Notes: generated by a model not told the origin, from the sequence alone. Numbered from the stretch's first letter, positions 26,051 to 36,307 are shown. The stretch is 64,000 nt of DNA from an uncultured Campylobacterales bacterium (GCA_947494995.1 CANLWY010000001.1:558001-622000), one strand, 5' to 3'. Made by a program: numbers and translations.

Positions 26051-26938
26051 ATGAAGATTATGAGAATTTTGTTTATACTTACCGGATTTTATGTATTTTT
26101 AGTGGCAACTGACTTAAATGATATTATATATATAAAAATGAATAAGGTAAAAAATAGTATCAAGGGTGTTGGTAATGGTTTTGAACTTGATAAATATAGT
26201 GTACAGATCGAAGCAAAAAAGATAAATGAAATCAAAAAAAATCTTTCAGGTATTACTTATAATAAAGATACAAAAACACTTTTTGCAATATCAAATAAAC
26301 CAAGAGAAATATATGAGCTTACAAAAGAGGGTGAATATTTAAGAACAATTGTCTTAAAAGGGTTTAAAGATACAGAAGGAATCACATATTTATATGACAA
26401 TAGCTTTGCTATTGTAGATGAGAAAAAAGAGAAAATCTTTTTATTTAAAATAGATGAAGAAACTAAAAAAATTGATATAAAAGATGTGAAAAATACATTT
26501 ACTTTAAAAATGAAGTCTTATGAAAACTTTGGTTATGAAGGTATAGCTTTTGATGAAAAAGAAAAAGTATTTTTTATAATAAATGAAAAATTCCCAGTTG
26601 AACTTATAAAAATATCTAACTTTTTTGATAGTAGTAATATTAGTGTCTCTTTTAATAGTGGTCTATCAAAATACAATCATTTTATGGATGATTATTCAGG
26701 TCTTCATTTTGATAATAAGCAACGACATTTACTTTTTTTAAGTGATGAATCAAAGTCAATTGCTGAAGTTTCATTAGATGGGATACAAATAGGTTTTGCT
26801 GAACTAGAAAAAGGGTTTTTAAATCTTAAAGAGGATATTCCTCAGCCAGAGGGAATAACTATGGATGAAGAAGGAACTTTGTATATAGTTAGTGAACCAA
26901 ACCTTTTTTACTCTTTTAAATCAAAAGATAAATCTTAA
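26051..26938 (+). CDS. SdiA-regulated-domain (YjiK-like) protein, second copy
   Basis: 295 residues with an N-terminal membrane/signal segment (MRILFILTGFYVFLVA). Propeller-like repeats include LSGITYNKDTKTLFAISNKPREIYELTKEG, FKDTEGITYLYDNSFAIVDE, FGYEGIAFDEKEKVFFIINE and PEGITMDEEGTLYIVSEP. It is clearly related to the protein at 20029-20778 but longer. Function is unknown; calcium or ligand binding by a secreted propeller is possible. It has an AAGGAATGAATTATG start context and stands alone. Confidence 0.78.
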   Translation: MKIMRILFILTGFYVFLVATDLNDIIYIKMNKVKNSIKGVGNGFELDKYSVQIEAKKINEIKKNLSGITYNKDTKTLFAISNKPREIYELTKEGEYLRTIVLKGFKDTEGITYLYDNSFAIVDEKKEKIFLFKIDEETKKIDIKDVKNTFTLKMKSYENFGYEGIAFDEKEKVFFIINEKFPVELIKISNFFDSSNISVSFNSGLSKYNHFMDDYSGLHFDNKQRHLLFLSDESKSIAEVSLDGIQIGFAELEKGFLNLKEDIPQPEGITMDEEGTLYIVSEPNLFYSFKSKDKS

Positions 26939-27000
26939 TTAAAATCAATGTATTTTTTTCTTAGCTTTATATAATTAGTAAAAAAAATAGAAGGTAAAAA

Positions 27001-27594
27001 ATGATATATCCAAAATTCTTTGATGAAATAGAAACAATTAAGTTAAAAGATGACTTAGCTTATTTTTTAGGTGCAAGTGAAGATGGAGTTATAGAGTTTT
27101 CATATTTAGATATTGTTAAAACAGCAGGTCACTCTTGTCCAACTGTATTAGGTGCATATCTTTTAACTTTAGAAGGATTGAAAGTTCTATATAAAGATGC
27201 TCTTCCAAAAAGAGGAGAAATAAAAGTATCCTTTAGTGAAAAGGTAGAAGAGGGAGTAGCTGGAGTAATTGCAAATGTAGTTACGAATATAACAGCAGCT
27301 ACAGTAAATAGTGGTTTTAAAGGTATAAATGGATTATATAGTAGAAATAATCTTATGGCATTTGAACAAGAAATTAATTCTAATATAAAGTTTACAAGAG
27401 TTGATACAAATGAGTCAATTGAGCTTATATATGATCCAAGTGCATTTCCCCCAAATCCTAAAATGAAAGAATTAATGCAAAAATGTATTTCAAATAGTGC
27501 TTCAATTCAAGAGCAAAAAGAGTTTAGTAAGCTATGGCAAGAAAGGGTTGAATCTATATCTAAGAATATAAATAAAGTTATAAAAGTTTTATAA
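27001..27594 (+). CDS. FmdE-like protein
   Basis: 197 residues. A motif TAGHSCPTVLGAYLLTLEGLKVLY near residues 40-63 resembles the GHxCPG motif and following helix of the FmdE family, and NNLMAFE and KGINGLYS are also reminiscent. FmdE was named from molybdenum formylmethanofuran dehydrogenase operons, but most bacterial members are uncharacterised; some carry metal-binding Cys/His. Here a single Cys of the motif and the His are present, and a second Cys (KCISN) lies near the end. It is convergent with the CBS-GGDEF gene, 2 bp apart. Confidence 0.5.
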   Translation: MIYPKFFDEIETIKLKDDLAYFLGASEDGVIEFSYLDIVKTAGHSCPTVLGAYLLTLEGLKVLYKDALPKRGEIKVSFSEKVEEGVAGVIANVVTNITAATVNSGFKGINGLYSRNNLMAFEQEINSNIKFTRVDTNESIELIYDPSAFPPNPKMKELMQKCISNSASIQEQKEFSKLWQERVESISKNINKVIKVL

Positions 27595-27596
27595 CT

Positions 27597-28931
27597 TTAT
27601 AAATGTTCTAATTCTACTCTGTTTTTACCTAAAGCTTTTGCTCGATAAAGAGCCTCATCAGCTCTTTTAAAAAAATCTACTTTAGAATCAGAATTGTGAA
27701 ATTGAGAAAGACCAAAGGAACAAGTTACACTATTAATATTTTGAAAATCGTAGTTATTAACAGTTATTCTGATTTTTTCAGCATAAATTGTAGCTTGTTC
27801 AAGGTTTGTATTTGGAAGAATTATTACAAATTCTTCTCCTCCCCAACGTGCGACAATATCATTTTCTCTTGAACTTATTGTTAAGATTTTTGCAATATTT
27901 TGAAGAACGGTGTCTCCTAAAAGATGTCCGAAAGAATCATTGATTTTTTTAAAGTTATCAATATCCATAACTATTAAAGAAAATACTTGAGCTTGTTGGT
28001 TTTTAAATTTAAGTATTTCTTCTTCAAGTAGCTCTTCAAATTTATTTCTATTATAAAGTTCTGTAAGATAATCTAAAGATACTTGTTTTTGTAATTCAGA
28101 GGTTACTTGAAGAAGTTGCTCATTTGTCCTAGACATTCTTGTCCCTTCTTCTTTTATTAACTCAATCCATTTGTTATATACTGTTTTTAAAAGTTCTTTT
28201 TGTGTGATAATTCCAGATAAAATTCCTTTATCATTTACAATAACAATTCTTTTAAAGTGTTTCTCTTTTATATAGTTTATTGCTTCAGAAATAGTAATTG
28301 TGTCTAATACTGTATTTACAGGACTTGTCATATATTTTTTTATTGGTTCTGTTAAGTCATAATCAAAATGTATTATTTCAATAAAATCTTTTGTGGTAAA
28401 AATTCCTTTTGGTTTATACTCTTTGTTTAGAATTAAAATTGCATCTCTTTCACTCTGTTTTAAAAGATGTATAGCTTGAAGAGTAGTTGAGTTTTCATCT
28501 ACAGTAATAGCTTGATACTTATGAATCAATGATGCAATAGTTTGTCTTTCCATCATAATTTGAGGATCAATATTATTTACTATATCAGTATATGAAACAA
28601 TTCCTAGAAGCTCACTATTTTCCGTGATAACCATATATTCATTACTAAAATCAATTTGGTTTAATACAGTAAGAAGGTTTAAATTTTTATCTAGAGTTCT
28701 TACTTCTGGAATGTTTAATTCATTTAGAGGCGTGTTTTTATCTATATTTGATAGTTTATATTCTAATAGATTTGTAGTTGTTAGTATATGATAAGAGTGT
28801 GTATGTTCATTTTTTAATACAATAGTTCTTAAGTTTGAAACAGACATCTTTTCTATAGCAGTACTTAAAGACTCATTAATATCTATAGAAATAACATTTT
28901 TAACACATATATCATATACTGTTGGAATCAT
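27597..28931 (-). CDS. diguanylate cyclase with four CBS motifs
   Basis: 444 residues. Two Bateman pairs of CBS domains (about 1-125 and 130-255) are followed by a coiled linker and a GGDEF domain with the active motif RWGGEEFVIILP near 365. SLIVMDIDNFKKINDSFGHLLGD supplies the metal and substrate residues. No RxxD inhibitory motif is obvious upstream of GGEEF. CBS pairs usually bind adenosyl nucleotides, so c-di-GMP output may follow energy or nucleotide status; that is inference. It lies 21 bp downstream of trpS on the same strand. Confidence 0.92.
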   Translation of the reverse strand: MIPTVYDICVKNVISIDINESLSTAIEKMSVSNLRTIVLKNEHTHSYHILTTTNLLEYKLSNIDKNTPLNELNIPEVRTLDKNLNLLTVLNQIDFSNEYMVITENSELLGIVSYTDIVNNIDPQIMMERQTIASLIHKYQAITVDENSTTLQAIHLLKQSERDAILILNKEYKPKGIFTTKDFIEIIHFDYDLTEPIKKYMTSPVNTVLDTITISEAINYIKEKHFKRIVIVNDKGILSGIITQKELLKTVYNKWIELIKEEGTRMSRTNEQLLQVTSELQKQVSLDYLTELYNRNKFEELLEEEILKFKNQQAQVFSLIVMDIDNFKKINDSFGHLLGDTVLQNIAKILTISSRENDIVARWGGEEFVIILPNTNLEQATIYAEKIRITVNNYDFQNINSVTCSFGLSQFHNSDSKVDFFKRADEALYRAKALGKNRVELEHL

Positions 28932-28952
28932 AATAATCCTTTTATAATAGTT

Positions 28953-29918
28953 CTATATTAATCCTACTATGTCTCTTAGTATTCTCATTTTCTCACTTGC
29001 AATTTTTGACGCTTTTGAAGCACCAAAGGCTAAAATTTCATGAACTTCTTTCGGGTTAGCAATAAGATGTTCTCTTCTCTCTTGGTATGGAGCAAAGTGT
29101 TCATTTAACTTATCGAGTAGAGTTAATTTAAAGTGTCCATATCCTTCTCCTGGAGTTGCATATCTTTGTTGTAACTCTTTTAATTCATCTTCATTCATTA
29201 CAAGTTCACAAAGTTTATAGATATTACAATTTTCCCACTCTTTTGGTTCATCAAGCTCTTTAGAGTCAGTTACGATTCCCATTACTTGTTTTTTGATTTT
29301 CTTTTTAGTACTAAACATATCAATTGTATTTCCATACGATTTAGACATTTTTGCTCCATCAGTTCCTGGTACTGTTGCAAGTTCTTCATCTACTTTTGAT
29401 TCAGGTAAGACAAAAATATCTTTTTTGTAGTGATGATTGAAACTATTTGCAATATCTCTTGTTATTTCAACATGTTGAATTTGATCTTTTCCTACAGGAA
29501 CAAGGTTTGAGTCAAATAGTAAAATATCTGCTGCCATTAGTACTGGATATGAGAATAAACCATGATTTGCTTGAATTCCTCTTGCTGTTTTATCTTTGAA
29601 AGAGTGAGCTCTTTCAAGAAGTCCCATTGAAGTATGGTTTGAAAGTAACCAATATAGTTCTAATACTTCTTTTACATGATGTTGAGCCCAAAATGTTGAT
29701 TTCTCTGGGTCCATCCCTAGAGCTAGAAAGTTAACTGCTGCTTCAAAAGTATTTTGCTCTAAAACTTCTTTATCTTTTACTGATGTTAAAGCATGATAAG
29801 ATGCTATAAAAGCAAATAAATCACCTTCGTTTTGTGATTCAATAATTCTTTTAATTGCGCCAAAGTAATTACCAATATGTAGTGTACCTGATGGCTGAAT
29901 TCCTGATAATATTCTCAT
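28953..29918 (-). CDS. trpS: tryptophanyl-tRNA synthetase
   Basis: 321 residues, a class I synthetase. The HIGH-type motif is SGTLHIGNYFGA, and the KMSKS motif is intact in GAKMSKSYGNTI. QIQHVEITRDIA and the specificity region around MAADILLFDSNLVPVGKD are typical of bacterial TrpS. It is followed closely by the CBS-GGDEF gene. Standard essential gene. Confidence 0.96.
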   Translation of the reverse strand: MRILSGIQPSGTLHIGNYFGAIKRIIESQNEGDLFAFIASYHALTSVKDKEVLEQNTFEAAVNFLALGMDPEKSTFWAQHHVKEVLELYWLLSNHTSMGLLERAHSFKDKTARGIQANHGLFSYPVLMAADILLFDSNLVPVGKDQIQHVEITRDIANSFNHHYKKDIFVLPESKVDEELATVPGTDGAKMSKSYGNTIDMFSTKKKIKKQVMGIVTDSKELDEPKEWENCNIYKLCELVMNEDELKELQQRYATPGEGYGHFKLTLLDKLNEHFAPYQERREHLIANPKEVHEILAFGASKASKIASEKMRILRDIVGLI

Positions 29919-29992
29919 AAAATATATTCCCTTTTAAGTGTTTCCATTTTTAAAAATTAAGGCAATAGTATACCTAATTTGTTGTTAAAAAG

Positions 29993-31276
29993 TTAACTCT
30001 TTTCTAATCTATCTTTTACATGATTTAAATGAAGTTGTAAGTTATAATACTCACCCATAAAAGATAAAGGAACTTTAGTCTCAGCACTTATCTCTTCTCT
30101 CAATTTCTCTAAAGTTTCTAATTGCTCTTTTTTCTTTGATTTATTAAGAACAGAAATAGCTTCATCTATCTCTTTTATTTCATCATACCATCTATATATT
30201 TTTGATCTCATTGACCAGTTATATAAAGGAAAGAATCCTTTAAATAAAGGAAGTAATAATGTAATTAAAGGGATTAGAAGAATTTTTAACCTATCAATAT
30301 TTGAAGCTATCCAGTATGGAAATATTTTTTCTAGGAAAGTGTCTCCATATTGGAAATATCTTTGTGCCTCTTCATTTACTTCAAATTGTAAATTAAAAGT
30401 ATTTGGAAATTGATTTGGTTTTGAAAAGAGACCTTTCCCTTCATGTACTTCTTTAACTTTTTTTAAAAAAAGTCTTATTAATTCTTCAGAAACATCTTCT
30501 CTTGAGATTAGCGTTGCTGTAGTAGCTAAAACATTTAGGTTTTCACTTGGAATATTTTTATATAAATCAAGTGTCCCTTCATATAAGTTTAGAGCTTCTA
30601 AAAAGTCATATTTTCTACTGTAGGCTTTTGCTCTTTTTATATCAAAAGAGTTTATTAAAGGTGCTTGAAGTAACTCTTTAATCATAGAAGAGTTATGAGA
30701 TGTAACAAGAAACATTGCATCAATTTCTCCTGATATTAGTCTCTCTTTTGCTTCTTGTGAATTTAGTTCAAGAAGTTCTGAATTTGTATTATCTATTCCA
30801 TTATCTTTTAAAACTTTTAATGATAAATCTTTTGTTCCACTACCTTTTGAACCTATTGCAATTTTTTTACCTGTAAGCTCCATAATATATTGCATTGTAA
30901 AGTGATTACTTTTATAAAAGACCCATAAAGGTTCATAATATATAGAAGCTAAAGATTCTATATCTTTATTCTTTTTTAACGTAATACCATTTTGCATAAA
31001 AGCAATATCTGCTTTTTTATTTTCTAATAGTTTAATATTTTCAATAGAACCTGCTGATTCTAAGATATTTACCTTCACACCATCTTTTTCTAATAGAGCT
31101 TTATACTGAAGAGCTGTTTTATAGTAGTTGCCTGTTTTTGAACCAGTTGCAATAGTGATCTCTTTTTTAGGACTTGGTTCTATAAATGAAGCAGTAAAAT
31201 AAAATAGTCCAACAATAAGGGCGATGACAGGAATAGTAACTGTTAAAAATCTGTGTTTCATAAAAAATACTTTCAT
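29993..31276 (-). CDS. TAXI-family TRAP-type solute-binding protein with C-terminal membrane helix
   Basis: About 427 residues from ATG 31276; an in-frame TTG at 31309 and an ATG at 31261 are alternatives, and none has a strong ribosome-binding site. An N-terminal membrane anchor is followed by a TAXI domain (ITIATGSKTGNYYKTALQYKALL, GSKGSGTKDLSLKVLKDNGI, LISGEIDAMFLVTSHNS). A membrane stretch near 330-350 (LKILLIPLITLLLPLFKGF) and a Lys/Glu-rich cytoplasmic tail then follow. No TRAP permease is nearby, so it may be a sensor or a scaffold rather than a transporter part. Confidence 0.78.
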   Translation of the reverse strand: MKVFFMKHRFLTVTIPVIALIVGLFYFTASFIEPSPKKEITIATGSKTGNYYKTALQYKALLEKDGVKVNILESAGSIENIKLLENKKADIAFMQNGITLKKNKDIESLASIYYEPLWVFYKSNHFTMQYIMELTGKKIAIGSKGSGTKDLSLKVLKDNGIDNTNSELLELNSQEAKERLISGEIDAMFLVTSHNSSMIKELLQAPLINSFDIKRAKAYSRKYDFLEALNLYEGTLDLYKNIPSENLNVLATTATLISREDVSEELIRLFLKKVKEVHEGKGLFSKPNQFPNTFNLQFEVNEEAQRYFQYGDTFLEKIFPYWIASNIDRLKILLIPLITLLLPLFKGFFPLYNWSMRSKIYRWYDEIKEIDEAISVLNKSKKKEQLETLEKLREEISAETKVPLSFMGEYYNLQLHLNHVKDRLEKS

Positions 31277-31396
31277 TTTGGAATAATACCATACTTTATA
31301 AAAAAACAAATTATAAAAAAATTAAATTCTCCTACAAGTTATCATATAGTAATATTTAGCTATAATGCGCGAAAAATAAAATAAAGAAAGATTAAA

Positions 31397-32635
31397 ATGA
31401 TTGATGTAAAGCAACTACAAAGAGATTTTGACACTATGGCAACAGCACTTACAAGAAAAGGTGTAGAAGCAGAGGTTTTGGACAATCTAAAAGAAATTGC
31501 AAATGATGCTAAGCTTAAAAGACAAGAGATGGAAAATGTTACAGCTGAGCAAAATAAGCTTTCAAAAGAGTTTGGAAGATATAAGAAAGAAGGACTTGAT
31601 ATTGCGCCACTTCAAGCAAATATTAATGAACTGAAATCAAAAAAACAAGCCTTAGAAGAAGAGGTTAGAGTTATTGAAGAAAACCTATCTTCTATTGCAT
31701 TAGGTGTTCCAAATTTACCAGATGAGCTTGTTCCTGATGGAGCAGATGAAGAAGAAAATGTTGTTATGCAAACTATTGGAGAGAAACCAAGTTTTGATTT
31801 TGAACCAAAAGAACATTGGGACTTAGATAATGGATGGTTAGACTTTGAAAGAGGTGTAAAGTTAGCAAAATCAAGATTTTCAGCTCTAAGAGGAGAAGCT
31901 GCTAGACTTGAAAGAGCACTTATAAACTATATGCTTGACTTTAATAGACAAAGGGGTTTTGAAGAGTGGTATGTTCCATTTATGGCAAATTCAAATACTC
32001 TTCAAGGAACAGGACAACTTCCAAAATTTGGAGATGATTTATTTAAAATTGAGGGAGAAGATTTATATTTAATCCCTACAGCAGAAGTACAACTTACAAA
32101 TCTTTATAATGATGAAATTATCCCAGTTGATGAACTACCATTACTTATGACTTCATATACTCCATGCTTTAGAAAAGAGGCTGGAAGTGCTGGAAGAGAT
32201 ACAAGAGGACTTGTTAGACAACATCAGTTTGATAAAGTAGAGATGGTAGCTATAACAAAACAAGAAGAGTCTGATGAGGTATTTGAGAAGATGGTTTCTT
32301 GTGCAAGTGATCTTTTAACGTCTTTAGGTCTTGCACATCAAAAAGTTATGCTTTGTACTGGAGACTTAGGCTTCTCTGCATCTAAAACAATTGACCTTGA
32401 AGTTTGGCTTCCTGGACAAAATAAATATAGAGAAATCTCTTCAATCTCAAATACAAGAGAGTTCCAAGCTAGACGTGCAAAAATTAGATATAAAGATGGT
32501 AAGAAAAATGTATTAGCTCATACATTAAATGGTTCATCATTAGCTGTTGGAAGAACACTATTAGCTATTATGGAAAACTATCAAAGAGAAGATGGAACTG
32601 TAGAGATTCCTGAAGTTCTTAAAAAATATATGTAA
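31397..32635 (+). CDS. serS: seryl-tRNA synthetase
   Basis: 412 residues, class II. An N-terminal coiled-coil arm (about 30-100) is followed by the catalytic core with motif 2 ([26 protein letters not shown]) and motif 3 ([19 protein letters not shown]). ATG follows AAAGAAAG. It stands alone with a hairpin after the stop. Confidence 0.97.
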   Translation: MIDVKQLQRDFDTMATALTRKGVEAEVLDNLKEIANDAKLKRQEMENVTAEQNKLSKEFGRYKKEGLDIAPLQANINELKSKKQALEEEVRVIEENLSSIALGVPNLPDELVPDGADEEENVVMQTIGEKPSFDFEPKEHWDLDNGWLDFERGVKLAKSRFSALRGEAARLERALINYMLDFNRQRGFEEWYVPFMANSNTLQGTGQLPKFGDDLFKIEGEDLYLIPTAEVQLTNLYNDEIIPVDELPLLMTSYTPCFRKEAGSAGRDTRGLVRQHQFDKVEMVAITKQEESDEVFEKMVSCASDLLTSLGLAHQKVMLCTGDLGFSASKTIDLEVWLPGQNKYREISSISNTREFQARRAKIRYKDGKKNVLAHTLNGSSLAVGRTLLAIMENYQREDGTVEIPEVLKKYM

Positions 32636-32650
32636 AAATAAATGTCTATT

Positions 32651-32683
32651 TTTCTATTCCCAAGCTTTATTTGGGAATAGAAA
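32651..32683. terminator. hairpin after serS
   Basis: Perfect 13-bp inverted repeat TTTCTATTCCCAA-N7-TTGGGAATAGAAA just past the serS stop. The T-tract after it is poor (AAATACAAATTT), so it may be a weak terminator or an mRNA 3' end stabiliser. Confidence 0.6.
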
Positions 32684-32796
32684 TACAAATTTAAGCCTTC
32701 AAATATAAAATATCCAATTAATTTTAAAACTTATTTTTAACTTAATCTTAAAATCCTAAAATTATAACAGATTGATTACAAACTAAGGAGTCTGTT

Positions 32797-32964
32797 ATGA
32801 TAGCAAAGATAATTGGTGCGTTACTGCTTATAGCTTTCTTTTTTGTATTAAGTAAAGTTGGCATAGGAATGATGGGAAAAGACAACCCTCTATCAAAAGC
32901 ATTTCCTATTGGTTCAACTGTTTTAGTTGCTTTTTTTCTAGGTCTTATGTTTTTAGGTGAATAA
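32797..32964 (+). CDS. 55-residue two-helix membrane protein
   Basis: ATG 32797 is preceded by AAGGAG at the ideal distance, and the frame ends TAA 32962-32964. The product starts MIAKIIGALLLIAFFF and ends LVAFFLGLMFLGE, giving two hydrophobic helices separated by a loop with Gly-Lys-Asp-Asn. A terminator follows immediately. The clean ribosome-binding site plus terminator argue for a real single-gene unit. I do not recognise the family; small membrane proteins of this size often regulate larger membrane complexes. Confidence 0.75.
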   Translation: MIAKIIGALLLIAFFFVLSKVGIGMMGKDNPLSKAFPIGSTVLVAFFLGLMFLGE

Positions 32965-32966
32965 AA

Positions 32967-32994
32967 AAAGGGGATAGTAGAAACTATCCCCTTT
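32967..32994. terminator. terminator after the 55-residue membrane protein
   Basis: Inverted repeat AAAGGGGATAGT-AGAA-ACTATCCCCTTT (12 bp arms), 2 bp after the stop codon. An A-tract precedes it, so it may also act on the other strand. The remaining 148 bp up to the ccsBA gene hold only an imperfect AGAAGTTTT/AAAACTTCT repeat. Confidence 0.85.
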
Positions 32995-33142
32995 GAAATT
33001 CAATATTAATATAAAATAAAAGAAGTTTTTTATAGGTTTAATTAGTTAGGAGAGAGATAAACTTGTTAAAACTTCTTCTTGGTTAAAAGTATATTAATTT
33101 TTAATATTAAAATCTATGACATAAGTCAATTTTATCATAAAG

Positions 33143-36100
33143 TTAAGTAATTCTTCTATTTCTAAAAGAGATTAGAATTAATATTATGACTATAGCACTT
33201 AAAACAGGTACAAAAGTAGGAATAGGTAATGGGTCTCCTGCTGCATACGAGTGTAATCCTGAAAGATAATAGTTTACTCCAAAATAAGTCATTATAATTG
33301 CTGCATAACTTACTAATGATAAAGCAGAGAATATATAATTACTTGACATTGCTTTTATATAATGTAAGTGCAATATCACAACATAAATCAGTATAGAAAC
33401 AAGTGTCCAGGTCTCTTTTGGATCCCAACCCCAGTATCTACCCCAAGACTCATTTGCCCAGATTCCACCTAAAAAGTTTCCTATTATTAGAAGTACAACC
33501 CCAATCATCATTGACATTTCATTTATTCTTCTGGCTTCTTTAATAGATACTTTTATTGATTCTTGTCTTAAATCATCTTTGTTTTTATTTGCAATTGTAA
33601 ATAAAATTAAGTTAATAAATCCAAGTAGGGCACAAAGACCTAGAAATCCATAACTAGCTGTAATAACACTAACATGAATAGTTAACCAATATGATTTAAG
33701 TACAGGTGTTAAAGTTGTAATTTGAGGCTCTAACCAAGAAAGGTGTGCTACAAATAGAGTTACCCCACTTAACACAGCAGTAGTTGCAAGAGCTAAAACT
33801 GATTGTCTAGAAAAGTATATCCCTGCTAAAACAATTGCCCATGCAATATAAATCATTGATTCATAACCATTTGACCAAGGAGCATGACCTGATATATACC
33901 ATCTTAAAGCTAACCCAAAAGTATGTACAGCAAATGCAATAACAAACAGAATCATAAATGCATTTGTGATTTTTTGTAAGTTTAGTGTTGGTTTAAATAT
34001 TTTTGCAAATACAAAACCTAATAAAATTAAACCTAAAATTAAATACACAGGAGTAAGCCTTTGAAATATGTTAAACTTATTAAACATTAACTCTGCATTT
34101 ATTTCCCAAGATGAAGGGATAATATCATTTGCATGTTTATTTTGATAACTTACTATCTTATCAAGTTTTTTAGAAGCTTCATCCCAAGAACCTTTGTTTT
34201 CATTTGCTTCTTTTAAGGCAATAAAATAGTTATCCATCATTGAAGCTATATCTTGGGCTTCTTTTCTATTTAAAGCACCTACTTCATCTTTTATAACAGA
34301 GATTGCTAATGTTGGGTCTAGCCATTTGTTATTCTTGTCATCAATTTTTGGAAATAGTTTTAAAAAAGCACCTGAAAAATGGTTATATATGATATTAAGT
34401 CTTTCATCGACTTTTATTAAATCTTTGTCATATCTATTTCTAGCAGAGGGTTTCTTTTTATTTGCAAGTTCTAAATCATCTTCAAGTTTATATGAACCAA
34501 AGTTTGTATATACATTATCAAAAGCGAAGTATTTAGCACTTTTTTCTACACCAAGTACTTCTTTTAAATTATCATCAGAGACTTTTATTATAGGAAGTTT
34601 TTGCCATAGTCTTGGGTTTATCATCATTGAGATAAATAGTTGATTAGCATCTAAACCATGTAAAGACTCTTTTCTAAGAACTTTATTCATAATCTCTATT
34701 GCTAAAGAGTTTATCGGTTTTATCCTTCCTTGATAATCTTGAATTAAAACAGAACCTAGCTTTTCGGCATGTTCCATATCGATATTTTTAATCAATTCCA
34801 TCTCTTGAGTAGTTACAGGCTCTTTCGCTTGTAAATCTGAACTAACTACAAAAAGTAGTGATAAAACAAAAGCTGTTGTGATATTTTTTAGTTCATGTTT
34901 TGTTCGTGCTAATTTCTGAAATCTACCATTTTTAGCAAATAGACTTAAAATAAGACCCGTAAAAAGTAAAAAATAACCAATATATGTTGGAAGAGTTCCG
35001 GGGTCTTTATTTACAGATAAAATAGTTGCACTTTCATTCATTGCATATGAGCTTTGGAAGAATTTAAATCCTTTATATGTCAAAGTATTATTCATTGATA
35101 TTGTTTGTTCAAAAGTAGTATCTTCTTTAGTATCATATATTTTAACATCACTTGAATAAGTAGAAGGTGAATTTGAACCTGGGTATCTTTCAAGTTTAAA
35201 GTCATTTAAATATACAGAAAATGGAAGTTCTATAATTTTTGCTCCCCAAGATAGCTTTAATACTTTATCCTCAATTTTTACTTTTTTTGTAAACCCTTCA
35301 TTAGAGCCACCTTTTCCAAATAGCGCTACTTCTTGTGTTTTACCTTTATAAGTAAGGTTTGCAATTACTGCACTTAAAGCTTTCTCTTCTTCTATAGACT
35401 CTTTTGTTAAACTTACTACATCTATTTTTCCAGAAGCAGAGAAGTCAGGTGTTGCAAATCTAGTTTGTGCAACTACATAGATAACATCATCTCTTAAAGG
35501 TAATACTTCGTTAGGTTTAATACTCCCTGAGCCACTATTATTCATAAAGTTATATGTAATTGCAAGGTTTGATCTTATATAGAGTTTATTATCTTGAATT
35601 AAAAAAGATACTTTTGGTTTTGAATTATCTTCAATTTCAGTATTTAAAGAGAAATTAGCATATTTATCTTCATAAATTTTTTTATCTTGTAAATCAATAC
35701 TTTTTGCACCAGTAAGGTTTGTTATGATTAGATTTACCATAGGTTTACCATTTTTGGTAGTTACAATCTTTTCAGCTGCATTAGGAACAAACTTTTTGAA
35801 TGATAGATTAATATCTTCATTTACATCAAAATTAAAATCTGTTTGAGATAATGGTGTTATTAATACTTTTGCCTCTTTTTTGAGAATCTCATTCTCATCT
35901 TTATCAAATAGTGTTGCTTGAATAAATTCATCATTTGAAAGCATTTTATTTTGAACTGTGTTTTCAGGAATAGTCATAATTCCTTCATATCCCATGTATC
36001 TAGTTATTCCTGCTCCAATTAAAATAAAAATAAAAGAGATATGAATAAAAAATATAAAGAATTTTTTTATTTTATACATTTTAAACCAAATTATATTGGC

Positions 36101-36286
36101 TACAATTCCAATTGTTAGTAAAACCATAATAGTTTCAAACCATGTTTGTCCATAAACAAAAGATTTTGCTCCAAGAGGGCCATAGTCATTTTCTATAAAA
36201 GTTGCAACTGCACATGCAAAAGCCATAAATAGCATTAGCACAGTCATGATTTCTATTGATAATATTTTTTTTAGTAGTTTGTTCAT
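33143..36286 (-). CDS. ccsBA: fused CcsBA/NrfI-type cytochrome c synthase (system II)
   Basis: About 1047 residues from ATG 36286 (MNKLLKKILS), which has AGG upstream; an ATG 33 bp earlier has no ribosome-binding site. The N-terminal half is ResB/CcsB-like, with four helices and a large periplasmic domain. The C-terminal half is CcsA-like, with the haem-handling WWD segment WGRYWGWDPKETWTLV and flanking His helices. It exports haem and attaches it to CXXCH motifs. It lies downstream of nrfHA; in Wolinella the equivalent gene nrfI serves the CXXCK haem of NrfA. That dedicated role is likely here but cannot be proved from one locus. Confidence 0.93.
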   Translation of the reverse strand: MNKLLKKILSIEIMTVLMLFMAFACAVATFIENDYGPLGAKSFVYGQTWFETIMVLLTIGIVANIIWFKMYKIKKFFIFFIHISFIFILIGAGITRYMGYEGIMTIPENTVQNKMLSNDEFIQATLFDKDENEILKKEAKVLITPLSQTDFNFDVNEDINLSFKKFVPNAAEKIVTTKNGKPMVNLIITNLTGAKSIDLQDKKIYEDKYANFSLNTEIEDNSKPKVSFLIQDNKLYIRSNLAITYNFMNNSGSGSIKPNEVLPLRDDVIYVVAQTRFATPDFSASGKIDVVSLTKESIEEEKALSAVIANLTYKGKTQEVALFGKGGSNEGFTKKVKIEDKVLKLSWGAKIIELPFSVYLNDFKLERYPGSNSPSTYSSDVKIYDTKEDTTFEQTISMNNTLTYKGFKFFQSSYAMNESATILSVNKDPGTLPTYIGYFLLFTGLILSLFAKNGRFQKLARTKHELKNITTAFVLSLLFVVSSDLQAKEPVTTQEMELIKNIDMEHAEKLGSVLIQDYQGRIKPINSLAIEIMNKVLRKESLHGLDANQLFISMMINPRLWQKLPIIKVSDDNLKEVLGVEKSAKYFAFDNVYTNFGSYKLEDDLELANKKKPSARNRYDKDLIKVDERLNIIYNHFSGAFLKLFPKIDDKNNKWLDPTLAISVIKDEVGALNRKEAQDIASMMDNYFIALKEANENKGSWDEASKKLDKIVSYQNKHANDIIPSSWEINAELMFNKFNIFQRLTPVYLILGLILLGFVFAKIFKPTLNLQKITNAFMILFVIAFAVHTFGLALRWYISGHAPWSNGYESMIYIAWAIVLAGIYFSRQSVLALATTAVLSGVTLFVAHLSWLEPQITTLTPVLKSYWLTIHVSVITASYGFLGLCALLGFINLILFTIANKNKDDLRQESIKVSIKEARRINEMSMMIGVVLLIIGNFLGGIWANESWGRYWGWDPKETWTLVSILIYVVILHLHYIKAMSSNYIFSALSLVSYAAIIMTYFGVNYYLSGLHSYAAGDPLPIPTFVPVLSAIVIILILISFRNRRIT

Positions 36287-36307
36287 TTTTTGCCTGTATT
36301 TACAATT

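Noticed and set aside
33117-33130. Fnr-like ATGAC-ATAA-GTCAA
   Set aside because: It lies between the 3' end of ccsBA and a terminator, with no start codon or -10 box in a suitable position on either side.
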